A stretch of DNA of 64,000 nucleotides from Dyadobacter sp. UC 10. Its GTDB lineage: Bacteria > Bacteroidota > Bacteroidia > Cytophagales > Spirosomataceae. Positions 26,163 to 35,611 of this stretch are shown here, in pieces (the stretch's first letter is position 1; every line of letters starts with the position of its first letter). Below the pieces are notes generated by a model. The model searched no databases. It was not told where the DNA came from and saw only the letters and a program-made list of their open reading frames with translations. Location of the stretch: NCBI RefSeq assembly GCF_008369915.1, contig NZ_VSRN01000001.1, positions 6,854,536-6,918,535 on the forward strand. Direction: 5' to 3'. Made by a program: the position numbers and the translations under genes.

Positions 26163-27350
26163 CTACGCAATCATTCCATGCGGATCTATCACAAATTTCT
26201 TTGCAGCTCCTTTATCAAAGTCCCGATAACCTCTCGGTGCATCCTGCAGCGTGATGACTTCCACATTCACGGCTTTTGCAATTTTGATTTTATCGAACAA
26301 AATAGCGTTCATCAACTGGCGGTGGTATTTCATAACCGGGCATTGACCAGTATAAAATGAATGCGATTTGGCCCATCCAAGCCCGATCCGTATGCTCAGA
26401 CTACCCTCCTGGGCCGCTTTGTCTTTTGCACCGGGATCGCCGGTCACATAAAGCCCTGGAATGCCGATAGCACCGCCGGCGCGGGTCACCGCCATAGCAG
26501 TGTTGAGCACAGTGGCCGGCCGCTCCTCCGAGGCATGTGCGCCGTGGCCGCGTGCTTCGAAACCGACGCAATCAACAAAACAATCGACCTCAGGAACACC
26601 GACAATAGCTTCAATCGCCTGTTCCAAAGGCGTATCCTTAGTCAAATCAATTACTTCACAACCAAAACTTTTAGCCTGATCAAGCCTTTCCTGGATCATA
26701 TCACCGACAATTACTACTGCGGCCCCCAGCAAATGACAGGAAGCTGCACAAGCCAGTCCCACAGGTCCGGCCCCTGCCACGTATACGATCGAGCCAGGCC
26801 CAACGCCGGCTGTTACAGCGCCATGAAAACCCGTCGGAAAAATATCTGATAACAGGGTAAGGTCTTTGATGTAAGACATTCCCTGATCTTTATCCGGAAA
26901 TTTCAACAAATTGAAATCGGCGTAAGGCACCATCACGTATTCAGCTTGTCCTCCTACCCAGCCACCCATATCTACGTAACCGTAAGCAGCGCCCGGGCGT
27001 GACGGATTCACATTAAGGCAAATACCGGTCCTTCCTTCCTTGCAATTCCGGCAGCGGCCACAGGCGATATTAAATGGCACCGATACGAGATCGCCTTGTT
27101 TGATAAACTCTACATCCCTACCTGCTTCAACAACGATCCCTGTAATCTCATGCCCAAGCACAAGCCCGGCCGGAGCCGTAGTACGCCCCCTGACCATATG
27201 CTGATCACTGCCGCAAATGTTGGTGGAAACGATCTTTAGGATTACCCCATGCTCACACTTGCGGTCTCCGATTGCGAGTTTGGGATACTCAATTTCCTGT
27301 ACCTCAACTTCGCCTGGCCTGATGTAAGCAACTCCATGATTCTGACACAT
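26163..27350 (-). CDS. fdhA: Glutathione-independent formaldehyde dehydrogenase (zinc, NAD+)
   Basis: 395 residues; a zinc medium-chain dehydrogenase that oxidises formaldehyde with NAD+ without glutathione. Seen: catalytic zinc region TNICGSDQHMVRGRTTAP with Cys46, HEITGIVVEAG, structural zinc cysteines ACGRCRNCKEGRTGIC, Rossmann motif VAGAGPVGLACA, and the insert typical of the Pseudomonas putida-type enzyme and formaldehyde dismutase (ARGHGAHASEERPATVL). Length is typical. It is monocistronic: its own terminator follows and about 145 bases separate it from the methyltransferase gene. Related dismutases cannot be excluded from sequence alone. Confidence 0.92.
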   Translation of the reverse strand: MCQNHGVAYIRPGEVEVQEIEYPKLAIGDRKCEHGVILKIVSTNICGSDQHMVRGRTTAPAGLVLGHEITGIVVEAGRDVEFIKQGDLVSVPFNIACGRCRNCKEGRTGICLNVNPSRPGAAYGYVDMGGWVGGQAEYVMVPYADFNLLKFPDKDQGMSYIKDLTLLSDIFPTGFHGAVTAGVGPGSIVYVAGAGPVGLACAASCHLLGAAVVIVGDMIQERLDQAKSFGCEVIDLTKDTPLEQAIEAIVGVPEVDCFVDCVGFEARGHGAHASEERPATVLNTAMAVTRAGGAIGIPGLYVTGDPGAKDKAAQEGSLSIRIGLGWAKSHSFYTGQCPVMKYHRQLMNAILFDKIKIAKAVNVEVITLQDAPRGYRDFDKGAAKKFVIDPHGMIA

Positions 27351-27494
27351 AAAAGTAAATTTTAAGGGTTAGTGACAAATGGACTCATTCTCGAATAATT
27401 AAAACATATTCTTTTAATTATTTAAATTTAAACCATCTACCCGCCTCTTTATACTCTTACTTTCTTTTAAAAAACAGGGGAGCCGACGCTTGCG

Positions 27495-28076
27495 CTAACC
27501 AATTTTAACCGCCAAAATAATCCCCGTAGCCCACACTTGTTTAGTTAATACCAGATCATTCCGGCTATCCAGGTAAGCGATCAGATTTTTGGCTTTCTCA
27601 TCGTGTCCATCAGGCCAGTTGGGCTGAGGCATCATATCATCGATAATATAAAAACCTCCCGGTTTGAGCATATTCAATGCTTCATCAAGCATGAGATATT
27701 TACCGTGCCAGGTGTCGGCAAAAATATAATCGAACTTTTCCGGGCTATTTGCGGAAAGCCAGTCAGCTCCGTCGGCATGCACCAGGGACACCCTTGGGTC
27801 CTGTCCCAGATAGTGCGCTGCTATCCTCAGAAAGTCCGCGTCATTGTCAACCGAAATAAGTACTGAATCTTCGTCCATACCGTCCAAAATCCATGAGGTA
27901 GACAGCCCCGTACCAGTACCCAGTTCCAGAAAGCGCCCGCCGGGTTTGGAGGCGGCCAGGGTTTTTAAGAGAGAGCAGGTATGAATGTCGGACGCCATTG
28001 TAAAACCCGATAATCTGGTTTGCTCGTCAATAGCCGAATAAGCTTTGGGAAAAGGCTGTAAAATATCTTGCGTCAT
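27495..28076 (-). CDS. SAM-dependent O-methyltransferase-like protein
   Basis: 193 residues, class I methyltransferase fold, cytoplasmic. Motif I is FLELGTGTGLSTSWIL (SAM-binding glycines, ~50-65), the acidic end of strand 2 is LISVDNDADF, and motif IV is FDYIFADTWHGKY followed by LKPGGFYIIDDM, as in small-molecule O-methyltransferases of the catechol/caffeoyl-CoA group. The substrate is unknown. Divergent from the ScyD-like lipoprotein gene. Confidence 0.87.
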   Translation of the reverse strand: MTQDILQPFPKAYSAIDEQTRLSGFTMASDIHTCSLLKTLAASKPGGRFLELGTGTGLSTSWILDGMDEDSVLISVDNDADFLRIAAHYLGQDPRVSLVHADGADWLSANSPEKFDYIFADTWHGKYLMLDEALNMLKPGGFYIIDDMMPQPNWPDGHDEKAKNLIAYLDSRNDLVLTKQVWATGIILAVKIG

Positions 28077-28289
28077 TTCTGGATAATTGGTTGTGGATAC
28101 TGCTGTGAAAATAGCCCGTCCCGCTTTACGGGCAATGAATAGATATAAAAAAACTCATCTCATTTACCGCTTAATAAGAATAAACCGCAATTAACCACAG
28201 GATACAAAGGAGGCGGCTTTCCTTTGCCTACTTTTGCCGATGCCAGCAATTGGCAAAAATCAATCTTACCAACGTTAACATCTCCATTT

Positions 28290-29282
28290 ATGAGAACAAA
28301 ATTTCTAAAACCCCTTGCCGCATTCTTACTATTCGCTTCTGCTGTTGTATCCTGTACCGATCACGAAGTACCGATTCCTGAACCTACTCAATTCGCTGTA
28401 TCCAACGTGGTGGCTGGCCTGCGGGCACCGATCGGGATGGACAAAGACAATCGGGGCAATTTGTGGGTTTCTGAAATCGGCACGGGGAAAAATGACGGTG
28501 CGATTGTAATGATTTCGCCCAACGGTACCAAAACAACATTCGTAAGTGGCTTCACCTCGATAGGCAGCGATGAGGCTGGCGTTGAAGGTATCAGTCACGT
28601 GATGTTCCACGATGCCAAGCTGTATATCCTCCACGGTATTGACGGAAAACTTTTTATCACAGACGTTTCCGGTTTCAATGCCGGAGATCCTGAAAGAAAA
28701 ATGTCCGATCTGATCGTTCATGAATATGGACAGGAGATCAGAAAAATCAAACCTACAAAGGATAACAATTCCAACCTTTACGCGATGACGGTTGGCCCTG
28801 ACGGTAACATGTATATGGTTGACGCGGGAGCTAACGCAGTGATTAAACGCGACAACAATACTGGTGACATCAGCGTTTTTGCACCGCTTCCCGAAGTAGG
28901 GACCGGCCCGATCGTAGATGCAGTGCCAACCGGAATTGTATTCGATGGAAATAAATTCCTGATCAGTACATTATCTGGCGGGCCTTTTGTCAAAAACAGC
29001 GCGAAGATCTTTGCGGTGGACATGAAAGGTGAAGTAAGCGTTCACGCAGAAAATTTCACCACGCTGACATCCATTGCGCTGACCGCCAACAACAAACCAC
29101 TTGTGATCAAATTTGCCGATTTCGATAAAGGATTTAAACCTTTCACAGGCGCTGTCCTGAATGAACAAGGCAAAGAACTGCTAGGCGGTATCATGATGCC
29201 TACCGACATTAAACGTACCGGCGAACGGGAGTTCTATTTGCTGAGCATGCCCCTTGGAACAGTACAAAAACTGACTTATTGA
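28290..29282 (+). CDS. ScyD/ScyE-family beta-propeller lipoprotein
   Basis: 330 residues. The start is at ATG 28290 (MRTKFLKPLAAFLLF); the TTG-led extension upstream is rejected. The lipobox ASAVVSC gives a lipid-anchored exported protein. The mature part is an NHL/SGL-like propeller (NVVAGLRAPIGMDKDNRGNL, YAMTVGPDGNMYMVDAGANA, IVFDGNKFLISTLSGGPF, FYLLSMPLGTVQKLTY) of the ScyD/ScyE family. The family name comes from scytonemin gene clusters; no such cluster is present here, so the role is open. A strong terminator follows. Confidence 0.87.
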   Translation: MRTKFLKPLAAFLLFASAVVSCTDHEVPIPEPTQFAVSNVVAGLRAPIGMDKDNRGNLWVSEIGTGKNDGAIVMISPNGTKTTFVSGFTSIGSDEAGVEGISHVMFHDAKLYILHGIDGKLFITDVSGFNAGDPERKMSDLIVHEYGQEIRKIKPTKDNNSNLYAMTVGPDGNMYMVDAGANAVIKRDNNTGDISVFAPLPEVGTGPIVDAVPTGIVFDGNKFLISTLSGGPFVKNSAKIFAVDMKGEVSVHAENFTTLTSIALTANNKPLVIKFADFDKGFKPFTGAVLNEQGKELLGGIMMPTDIKRTGEREFYLLSMPLGTVQKLTY

Positions 29283-29303
29283 TCAGAATTACATACTGGT
29301 TTG

Positions 29304-29337
29304 AAAAGCGCCGCCTGAAAGGGGCGGCGCTTTTTTT
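29304..29337. terminator. Intrinsic terminator, bidirectional
   Basis: AGCGCCGCC (29307-29315) pairs with GGCGGCGCT (29323-29331) and is followed by a run of seven T on the plus strand. AAAA precedes it, so it can also serve the minus-strand gene at 29357. Confidence 0.92.
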
Positions 29338-29356
29338 ATAACAGCGGTCCCTCCCG

Positions 29357-30499
29357 TTATTGGGTCTCTTTGGGATTAACAACTTCATGAGGCGCATCTT
29401 CCGGCATTTTATCGCCCAGCAATTTCCCCCAGGGTTTCAATTCATCGATCCGGTCGAAGATAATTTTCAATACAGCAACGATTGGGATAGACAGGAACAT
29501 ACCACTTACCCCCCACAATGTCCCGCCGAGTAATACTATCAGTATGGAAACCAATGCGTTGACTGAAACCTTAGAGGAAACAACACGCGGAACAATGATG
29601 TTATTATCAACAAACTGGATCAGTGTATAGGCTGCAAATATCAGCAGCGGCGTTGTAAATCCATCTTTGGTAATAAAAGACATCAGCACGGGCAGCGCAA
29701 TCGCGATCACCCCGCCTATGTAAGGTATCAGATTCAGGATTGCCCCGATTACGCCCAGCAGTACCGCATATTTTACACCTAAAATCAGTAATGCAGTTGA
29801 ATTGAGCGCCGCTATAATTGACATTTCGATCATCAATCCCACAATATAGCTCTGCACTGCACCTTTCGTTTCTTTCAGGATATCGGCTACCTGCTCTGAG
29901 TTGTCTTCATCAAAAACCTCGTAGATAAAGTTCAGGATCAGCGGCTTATAATATAGTAACAAGAATACATAAAGCGGGATCAGTACAAAAAAGCTGAGTA
30001 TCCCAAATACTGTATTCAACGTTTTGCCCAGGTAGGTCCGGCTGCTGTTTACGGCTTCGTTCAGCACACTCATCTGCTTCTGAGTCGACATTCCAAAGGT
30101 AGATGAAAGCCAGGCTTGCAGGTCATGCAGCAATGCCATCGTTTTCTTTTCAAGCTGCGGCAACATTTCTCCAAACTGAACAATCTGCGAAGACAAAAAG
30201 AACATAATCCCGGCCACGACCAGAAAGGCTGCCAGGATAGTCAGCACGATTGCCAGTATTTTGTTGACGTTCCACTTTTGAAGCCGGTTATAAACCGGGT
30301 TGAGTAAGATCGCAATTAACCCTGCAAATGCGAAAGGGACTATGATGTCCTGCAAAAGCGCGAGTATGTAAACAATCAGATAAAGCCCGATCAGGATCAT
30401 CGGTGCTTTGATATAAAACGGATAATCGGGCCGGGCTTTGATCCAGTTTAGCTGATCCGCCGGCTGGTCGTCCTTGTGACTTTTAAAAAATAATCCCAT
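29357..30499 (-). CDS. AI-2E family transporter (DUF20 permease)
   Basis: 380 residues from MGLFFKSHKDDQ (30499); a start ten codons earlier is possible. Inner-membrane protein with about seven or eight transmembrane helices: two at ~35-85, one near 60-80 of the core, one at ~150-175, then a C-terminal bundle with AAYTLIQFVDNNIIVPRVVSSK and LGGTLWGVSGMFLSIPIVAVLK, hallmarks of the family. Members export AI-2 or act as Na+/H+ antiporters; the substrate here is unknown. Cytoplasmic C-terminal tail KMPEDAPHEVVNPKETQ. Confidence 0.9.
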   Translation of the reverse strand: MGLFFKSHKDDQPADQLNWIKARPDYPFYIKAPMILIGLYLIVYILALLQDIIVPFAFAGLIAILLNPVYNRLQKWNVNKILAIVLTILAAFLVVAGIMFFLSSQIVQFGEMLPQLEKKTMALLHDLQAWLSSTFGMSTQKQMSVLNEAVNSSRTYLGKTLNTVFGILSFFVLIPLYVFLLLYYKPLILNFIYEVFDEDNSEQVADILKETKGAVQSYIVGLMIEMSIIAALNSTALLILGVKYAVLLGVIGAILNLIPYIGGVIAIALPVLMSFITKDGFTTPLLIFAAYTLIQFVDNNIIVPRVVSSKVSVNALVSILIVLLGGTLWGVSGMFLSIPIVAVLKIIFDRIDELKPWGKLLGDKMPEDAPHEVVNPKETQ

Positions 30500-30549
30500 A
30501 CTGTTCGGTGTAGTGAAATGCTGATGCAACGATCCTCTCGCCTAACGCG

Positions 30550-30602
30550 GTGGCGCGGCCAGCGTGGCCCGGCCAACGTGGCGCGGCCAGCGTGGCCCGG
30601 CT
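30550..30602. repeat. 14-bp GC-rich tandem repeat with nested inverted repeats
   Basis: Alternating units GTGGCGCGGCCAGC and GTGGCCCGGCCAAC, nearly four copies, giving a 28-base higher period. GGCCAGCGTGGCC inside is a perfect inverted repeat. The array ends in a run of six T, so on the plus strand it can fold like a terminator. It lies between divergent genes (transporter and Fpg/Nei glycosylase), an odd place for termination. Confidence 0.8.
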
Positions 30603-30645
30603 TTTTTAAGATGACTGCCATCTGTTAATGTATAATAAGCATGCC

Positions 30646-31395
30646 ATGCCAGAAGGTCCGTCCATTGTGATTTTGAAAGAAGCGATCGATGCGCTTCATC
30701 TGAAAGGAAAGGTGATCCGGCATGCCGAAGGTAATGCCAAAATCGACCTGGACCGGCTGATCAACCAGCAAATCACAGATTTCAGGTCGTGGGGAAAACA
30801 TTTCCTGATCTGCTTTCCGGATTTTACTTTGCGCATTCATTTCATGCTTTTCGGCAGTTATCTGATCAACGCGCAAAAGAAAACACTTCCCCGGTTGACA
30901 CTGATTTTTGATAAGGACGAACTGAATTTCTACGCATGCTCTGTCCAGATACTCGACCAGCCCGCTGACCAGCTTTACGACTGGCGCGGGGATATTATGG
31001 CGAACAAATGGGATGCTAAACTCGCATTGAAAAAGCTGCACGAAAATCCCAAAATGCTGGCCTGCGACGCATTGCTGGACCAGCATATCTTTTCGGGAAG
31101 TGGCAATATCATCAAAAACGAAGTCCTGTTCCGCACACGCGTTCATCCGATGAGCCACATCGGCGCGATACCCGACGACAAGCTGAAAGAGCTCGTCAAC
31201 GAAACGCGTAATTATGCTTTCGACTTTTTAAAGTGGAAAAAGGAAAATACTTTGAAAAAGCACTGGCTGGCACACACCAAAAAGAGCTGCCCCAGGTGCA
31301 ACATTCCCTTTCACAAAGAATACCTGGGAAAATCGAAACGCAGGAGCTATTTCTGTGAGAGTTGCCAGGAGCGTTTTTTACTCGAGACCATTTGA
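30646..31395 (+). CDS. Fpg/Nei-family DNA glycosylase
   Basis: 249 residues. The start is set at MPEGPS (30646): Pro2 becomes the N-terminal nucleophile after Met removal, so the six-residue extension cannot be right. Also seen: the H2TH region (ALLDQHIFSGSGNIIKNEVLF, with the conserved Gly-Asn) and a C-terminal zinc finger (CPRC ... CESC, ~215-240). It cuts oxidised bases from DNA and nicks the strand (beta/delta elimination) in base-excision repair. The usual zinc-finger tip appears intact. The 3' end overlaps the convergent AlgJ-like gene by 49 bases. Fpg versus Nei specificity cannot be settled; the PEGPS start favours Nei-like. Confidence 0.9.
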   Translation: MPEGPSIVILKEAIDALHLKGKVIRHAEGNAKIDLDRLINQQITDFRSWGKHFLICFPDFTLRIHFMLFGSYLINAQKKTLPRLTLIFDKDELNFYACSVQILDQPADQLYDWRGDIMANKWDAKLALKKLHENPKMLACDALLDQHIFSGSGNIIKNEVLFRTRVHPMSHIGAIPDDKLKELVNETRNYAFDFLKWKKENTLKKHWLAHTKKSCPRCNIPFHKEYLGKSKRRSYFCESCQERFLLETI

Positions 31396-32411
31396 TTAAC
31401 ATGCGTTAACCACAACCGTTTGCCATCAACATTCCAGTGTCCATCGCTTTTATGAAACCATTCCGGATGATGAAGCAGCTCGTCGTTCAAATTTAAAAGC
31501 GGGACTTTCAAGTGTCGATTCTCAGATATACGTGTGATCTGATTATTGTGAGGAAGTCTGTTGGGTTCACAAACAGTCACTTTGTTTGGGATAAAGCAAA
31601 AGTACACTTCGGAAAACCCGGCATGAATGTAGTGCGAACGGATAAGGTTCATATTAATTACAACACTGTCAATGTCGGAATCGGTTAATTGATTATAGGG
31701 GGAAAGGGGGCTGCGGGAACTTGCTTCGATTTCATAAAACAAAAACGCGCGATCCTGTGATATCAATGACCCTGGATGGGTACGGCCAAAAAGTGACAAC
31801 ATTAGATCGGCTTTGATTTCTTTGACTTTCAAAGCGAGACTCGAGTTGAAAAGTATAAATTCCAGCCGCTGGTTAATTTCCTTATTCAACTTGTTTTCCC
31901 AAAAAGAACTCACCTGCCTCACTTGTTCTTTGGCTGCTCGTTTGCTCTTCCCGCGTATCTGAAAACCCTTGTCTATATAAAGGCTGGCATAATCCTTCCG
32001 AAGCCGCTCCTGGATGGTACGTTCAATCACTTCGATTACCAGGATTGACTCCACCGACGAATCGAGGCTGACCGTATCAACATGTGTCCCCAGCCAAATG
32101 TGGTAATTATGCCTGCCGGCGTAAAAGCTTGTGTCCATTGTCGTGAAGCTATCGCCTATCGTGTAAACGTCGACCGATTGTGAACGACTCTTAGGCTTGT
32201 CGCTTTCAAGCAGATCATCGGCTTCGCTCCAATCCAATTCTTTAAATTGTTCCAGATTGGTGATGTTGTACAAGTCGCCGAAGCGATATTGATCAGGAAT
32301 AAAACCACGAGCGTACAACTTTCGCTGCAAACGCTCGGATAAGCCTGCTGCTAACACCAGAGCCGAAAATATCAGAAGGAATGCACGCGTACTTTTAAGC
32401 AGGAATTTCAT
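31347..32411 (-). CDS. AlgJ/AlgX-like SGNH protein, partner of the MBOAT acyltransferase
   Basis: 354 residues with an N-terminal signal anchor (MKFLLKSTRAFLLIFSALVL). SGNH-like features are VYTIGDSFTTMDTSFY (Ser nucleophile block) and HKSDGHWNVDG near the C-terminus (Asp-x-x-His type block, DGHW). In alginate and cellulose acetylation systems such periplasmic proteins take the acetyl group passed by the membrane O-acyltransferase and transfer it to polysaccharide. It lies three bases after the MBOAT gene, so one transcript is expected. The 3' end runs 49 bases into the convergent glycosylase gene. The target polymer is unknown; no polymerase gene is nearby. Confidence 0.75.
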   Translation of the reverse strand: MKFLLKSTRAFLLIFSALVLAAGLSERLQRKLYARGFIPDQYRFGDLYNITNLEQFKELDWSEADDLLESDKPKSRSQSVDVYTIGDSFTTMDTSFYAGRHNYHIWLGTHVDTVSLDSSVESILVIEVIERTIQERLRKDYASLYIDKGFQIRGKSKRAAKEQVRQVSSFWENKLNKEINQRLEFILFNSSLALKVKEIKADLMLSLFGRTHPGSLISQDRAFLFYEIEASSRSPLSPYNQLTDSDIDSVVINMNLIRSHYIHAGFSEVYFCFIPNKVTVCEPNRLPHNNQITRISENRHLKVPLLNLNDELLHHPEWFHKSDGHWNVDGKRLWLTHVNQMVSSKKRSWQLSQK

Positions 32412-32414
32412 AGC

Positions 32415-33809
32415 TTAAAACTGAAAATAGATGAACTGATTGCTGCCAAATACACCCCACAAATAGCATATCAAAGTGGCCATTCCCAATGCAGGCCAGA
32501 ACCTCCAACCCGCGGGCACGAATTCAGGCGACAGGTATTCCTTCAAAAACAATACTATTATTAAGAAAAAGCAAAATATCGATTCACTATTGCTCAGGGG
32601 CAGTTGGGGGAGACTCCAATTCGCTGGCGTGGCAATCGTACGTATAATCAGGAGGGCGTCATCGGTACTGTGGGCCCGAAAGAATATCCAGGCGAGTGTC
32701 ACCACCAGGAAGGTCCAGGCGACCCGGAAGACGTCAGGAATGGATGAAATTCCTGGTATCCGAATCTGTGAGGCAACGAGCAATAAGCCGTGGAACGCTC
32801 CCCAGATGACAAATTTCCAGTCAGCTCCATGCCAAAGGCCACTCAGCAGGAAAACAAACATCAGGTTAAACCATGTCCGAAAACGCCCCTGACGATTTCC
32901 GCCAAGTGGAATGTATACATAGTCGCGGAACCAGGTGGAAAGGGATATATGCCATCGTTGCCAGAATTCGGCGACAGACTTTGAGAAGTACGGTGAGCGA
33001 AAATTAACCATTAGTTTGTAGCCCATTGTCCGAGCCGATCCCAGGGCGATGTCGGAATAGCCGGAGAAGTCGCAATAAATCTGGATGCTGTAAAAGGCGG
33101 CTGCAATGGCCAGGTTGGCAGCATTTTGTGTTCCGGGAGTAGCGAATACCGGATCAGTGATTAATGCCAGGCGGTCTGCTATAACGACTTTTTTAAACAT
33201 ACCCCAGGCAATCAGCCACAATCCATGACGGATATTCTCCCAATCGAACGTAATGTGCTGACGGAATTGACCCAATACATTCTGTGGCCGCTCGATAGGA
33301 CCTGCCACGAGTTGCGGATAAAACAGCACATATAGGGCGTAAATACCAAAATGACGCTCTGCCCGCTGGTTGCCGCGATACACTTCAATCGTATAGCTCA
33401 TGGATTGAAATGTGTGAAACGACAAGCCAATGGGAAGTAAAAGGCCAGGATATGACCCATCCATCGTACCTGGCTGATAATCGATCCCGCCGGCTCTCAA
33501 CAGAAGCGCTATATTCTCATTGAGAAAATCATAATATTTGAAAAAAGCCAAAAAAGCGATGTTGGCAACAATACTGGCGGCAAGCATAACGGTCCGCCAC
33601 ATTCCTGAAAGCTTCTCAATACAAATGCCTGCAAAGTAGTCGAAGAGGATGATCGTGCCTAGAATGAGCAGGTAGGCAGGAATGAATGACGCATAAAAAT
33701 AGGCGCTGGCCGTCAGGAGTAAAACCCAACGCCAGCGCCCGACAAGCGTGTAATACGCAGTAGTTGTGAAAATAAAAAAGATGAGAAAATGGAGAGAATT
33801 GAAAACCAT
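32415..33809 (-). CDS. MBOAT-family O-acyltransferase (AlgI-like)
   Basis: 464 residues, polytopic inner-membrane enzyme with ~10-12 helices. It moves acetyl (or another acyl) groups from the cytoplasm toward a periplasmic acceptor for polysaccharide modification. Family marks: LLLPIGLSFHTFQSMSY, YPQLVAGPIERP, YCDFSGYSDIALG, EFWQRWHISLSTWFRDYVY and the catalytic His327 in LSGLWHGADWKFV. Length is typical of AlgI. Encoded directly before an AlgJ-like SGNH protein. Probably acetylates an exopolysaccharide; no alginate genes are seen, so the alg name is not applied. Confidence 0.92.
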   Translation of the reverse strand: MVFNSLHFLIFFIFTTTAYYTLVGRWRWVLLLTASAYFYASFIPAYLLILGTIILFDYFAGICIEKLSGMWRTVMLAASIVANIAFLAFFKYYDFLNENIALLLRAGGIDYQPGTMDGSYPGLLLPIGLSFHTFQSMSYTIEVYRGNQRAERHFGIYALYVLFYPQLVAGPIERPQNVLGQFRQHITFDWENIRHGLWLIAWGMFKKVVIADRLALITDPVFATPGTQNAANLAIAAAFYSIQIYCDFSGYSDIALGSARTMGYKLMVNFRSPYFSKSVAEFWQRWHISLSTWFRDYVYIPLGGNRQGRFRTWFNLMFVFLLSGLWHGADWKFVIWGAFHGLLLVASQIRIPGISSIPDVFRVAWTFLVVTLAWIFFRAHSTDDALLIIRTIATPANWSLPQLPLSNSESIFCFFLIIVLFLKEYLSPEFVPAGWRFWPALGMATLICYLWGVFGSNQFIYFQF

Positions 33810-33945
33810 TGGAAGCCGGAATTTAAAAGCCGACTAAACAAAGCATCAAAATGCTCAGCTCGACAACTCTTTTTTCCTGAGGCTCACCACGTTTATTGAA
33901 AGGCGGATCACTCCCCTGCCCACTTTCTGCTACTTTCCATCTATC

Positions 33946-35580
33946 CTACCAACCTGCATTCTGCCTCAATTCCGGGTTCAATGCAATTTCATTGATCGGG
34001 AAAGGCCAGAGGTAATCTTTCGCAGGATCGAATTTGCGGAAGCTGGCTGCCTGCACCAAAATAATATTATCCGGCGTCAGGTTAACGGTAGCAGCAGCAA
34101 ATTCAGATTTGAAATAGAAATTACCCAAAACCGGCTTTACCAGCTCGGTCTCAGCAATTTTCCAACGGATCAGGTCAAAGTAACGGAAACCTTCCTGCGC
34201 CAGCTCGACCCGGCGTTCGCGGCGGATTTCATCGCGCATGTTCAGTGCATTGGCGGTAACAAAAGCATTGGTCAGTTTGGCGATTTCGCCCCGGGTCCGC
34301 AGCAAGTTGATCGACATGTCGAGCTCTGCATCCGTGATCGCACCTTTCAGCTCATAGGTTGCTTCGGCGAAGATCAGCAATACCTCCGCATAGCGCAGCA
34401 GCGGACGGTCGGTCACGGAAGCCTGTGTGTTCCAGTCGCTTATATTCGCAAACTTCCGGAACATGTAACCCGTTTTGTTAAATACCAGGTTGGCAATATC
34501 AAAAATTGGCTTGGTCGTCATCATCGCATCGCCCCGTTTCATGAAAGTAGCGCTCATACGTGTGTCGCGGTTTCTGAATACTTTGTGCGAAGAATCCGGC
34601 AGTGTCCAAAGCGGCGATTTGGTCAAAGGCAGCCCGTCTTTCATCAGATAAGAATCCGCCAGGCTTTTTGTAGGGTTCACGCTACCCGTTTCCAGCGAGC
34701 TACGATAGTACGCATGTGTAAGCACACGTTCCGTAGAGGAAACACCATATTGTTTCACGATGATATTCTCTTTGTTCTGCCTTCCCTCGCCTGCCGTCTG
34801 AAAGAGGTCAAAATAGTTTCCGAACAGTGCATGTTCCTTGCTATCGATCACTTCTTTACTGCTGACAACCGCAATATTCAGGTGTTTGGTGGCGTCACCT
34901 TTTGCGTGAAATTTGGCATAAGTACCTTCATAAAGGCCCACTCTTGCTTTGAATGCTTGCGCAGCTGTTCGGGAAATCCGGCCGTAATCCGCATTGCCAA
35001 GCGTTGTGATCGTTGGCAGCTTAGTGATCGCAAAATCGAGATCCATATAGATTTGATCCACAACCTTCTCTCTCGGCGCTGCCGCTTCTGTCAGCTCAGG
35101 ACTGCTTTCGCCCAACGTTTTCAGGATCAAAGGCACACCTCCGTATTTCTGAACCAGTGAAAAATAACCCCAGGCGCGGAAAAAGTATGCTTCTGCCAAA
35201 TATCGGTCAAGTACAGCCGGCGTTACCGCAGCGCGTGGCGCTTTTTCCAGAATATTGTTAGCCGCGCGGATCAGGTTATAAGGAGTATTATAGTTCCCGG
35301 TAGCGGTAGCAGGAGCAAGTCGCGAACCGTCGCTGACTGAATTGGATGCCAATCCAAATGCATCGTCGGACCAGTTATCCTCGGTTATATTTCCCTCGTT
35401 GGGCACCGTAAAACCCGGCAGAAACGTATACAGGTAATTGTTAGCCGCTTTGATATCCGACTCCGAAGTCCAGAAATTCATATCACTGATATTGGTTTCC
35501 GGCAAACGGTTCACGTCGCAGGCTGTCATGAATGTGACCAGCGACAGGCTCAGCAGCGTTTGTTTGAATGTAATTTTCAT
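33946..35580 (-). CDS. SusD/RagB-family nutrient-binding outer-membrane lipoprotein
   Basis: 544 residues, lipoprotein (TFMTAC lipobox; Cys about residue 21). Surface glycan- or nutrient-binding lid for the SusC-type transporter encoded just upstream. The family pattern is seen in the TPR-rich fold: NMSDMNFWTSESDIKAANNY-like N-terminus, YFFRAWGYFSLVQKYGGVP, RISRTAAQAFKARVGLYEGT, RPLLRYAEVLLIFAEATYEL, RRVELAQEGFRYFDLIRWK and the C-terminal YLWPFPINEIALNPELRQN. It lies 31 bases after the susC-type gene and is part of a sigma/FecR-controlled locus. Confidence 0.95.
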   Translation of the reverse strand: MKITFKQTLLSLSLVTFMTACDVNRLPETNISDMNFWTSESDIKAANNYLYTFLPGFTVPNEGNITEDNWSDDAFGLASNSVSDGSRLAPATATGNYNTPYNLIRAANNILEKAPRAAVTPAVLDRYLAEAYFFRAWGYFSLVQKYGGVPLILKTLGESSPELTEAAAPREKVVDQIYMDLDFAITKLPTITTLGNADYGRISRTAAQAFKARVGLYEGTYAKFHAKGDATKHLNIAVVSSKEVIDSKEHALFGNYFDLFQTAGEGRQNKENIIVKQYGVSSTERVLTHAYYRSSLETGSVNPTKSLADSYLMKDGLPLTKSPLWTLPDSSHKVFRNRDTRMSATFMKRGDAMMTTKPIFDIANLVFNKTGYMFRKFANISDWNTQASVTDRPLLRYAEVLLIFAEATYELKGAITDAELDMSINLLRTRGEIAKLTNAFVTANALNMRDEIRRERRVELAQEGFRYFDLIRWKIAETELVKPVLGNFYFKSEFAAATVNLTPDNIILVQAASFRKFDPAKDYLWPFPINEIALNPELRQNAGW

Positions 35581-35611
35581 TGTTATTAGTGTTAATGCGG
35601 TTGGTCAGAAA

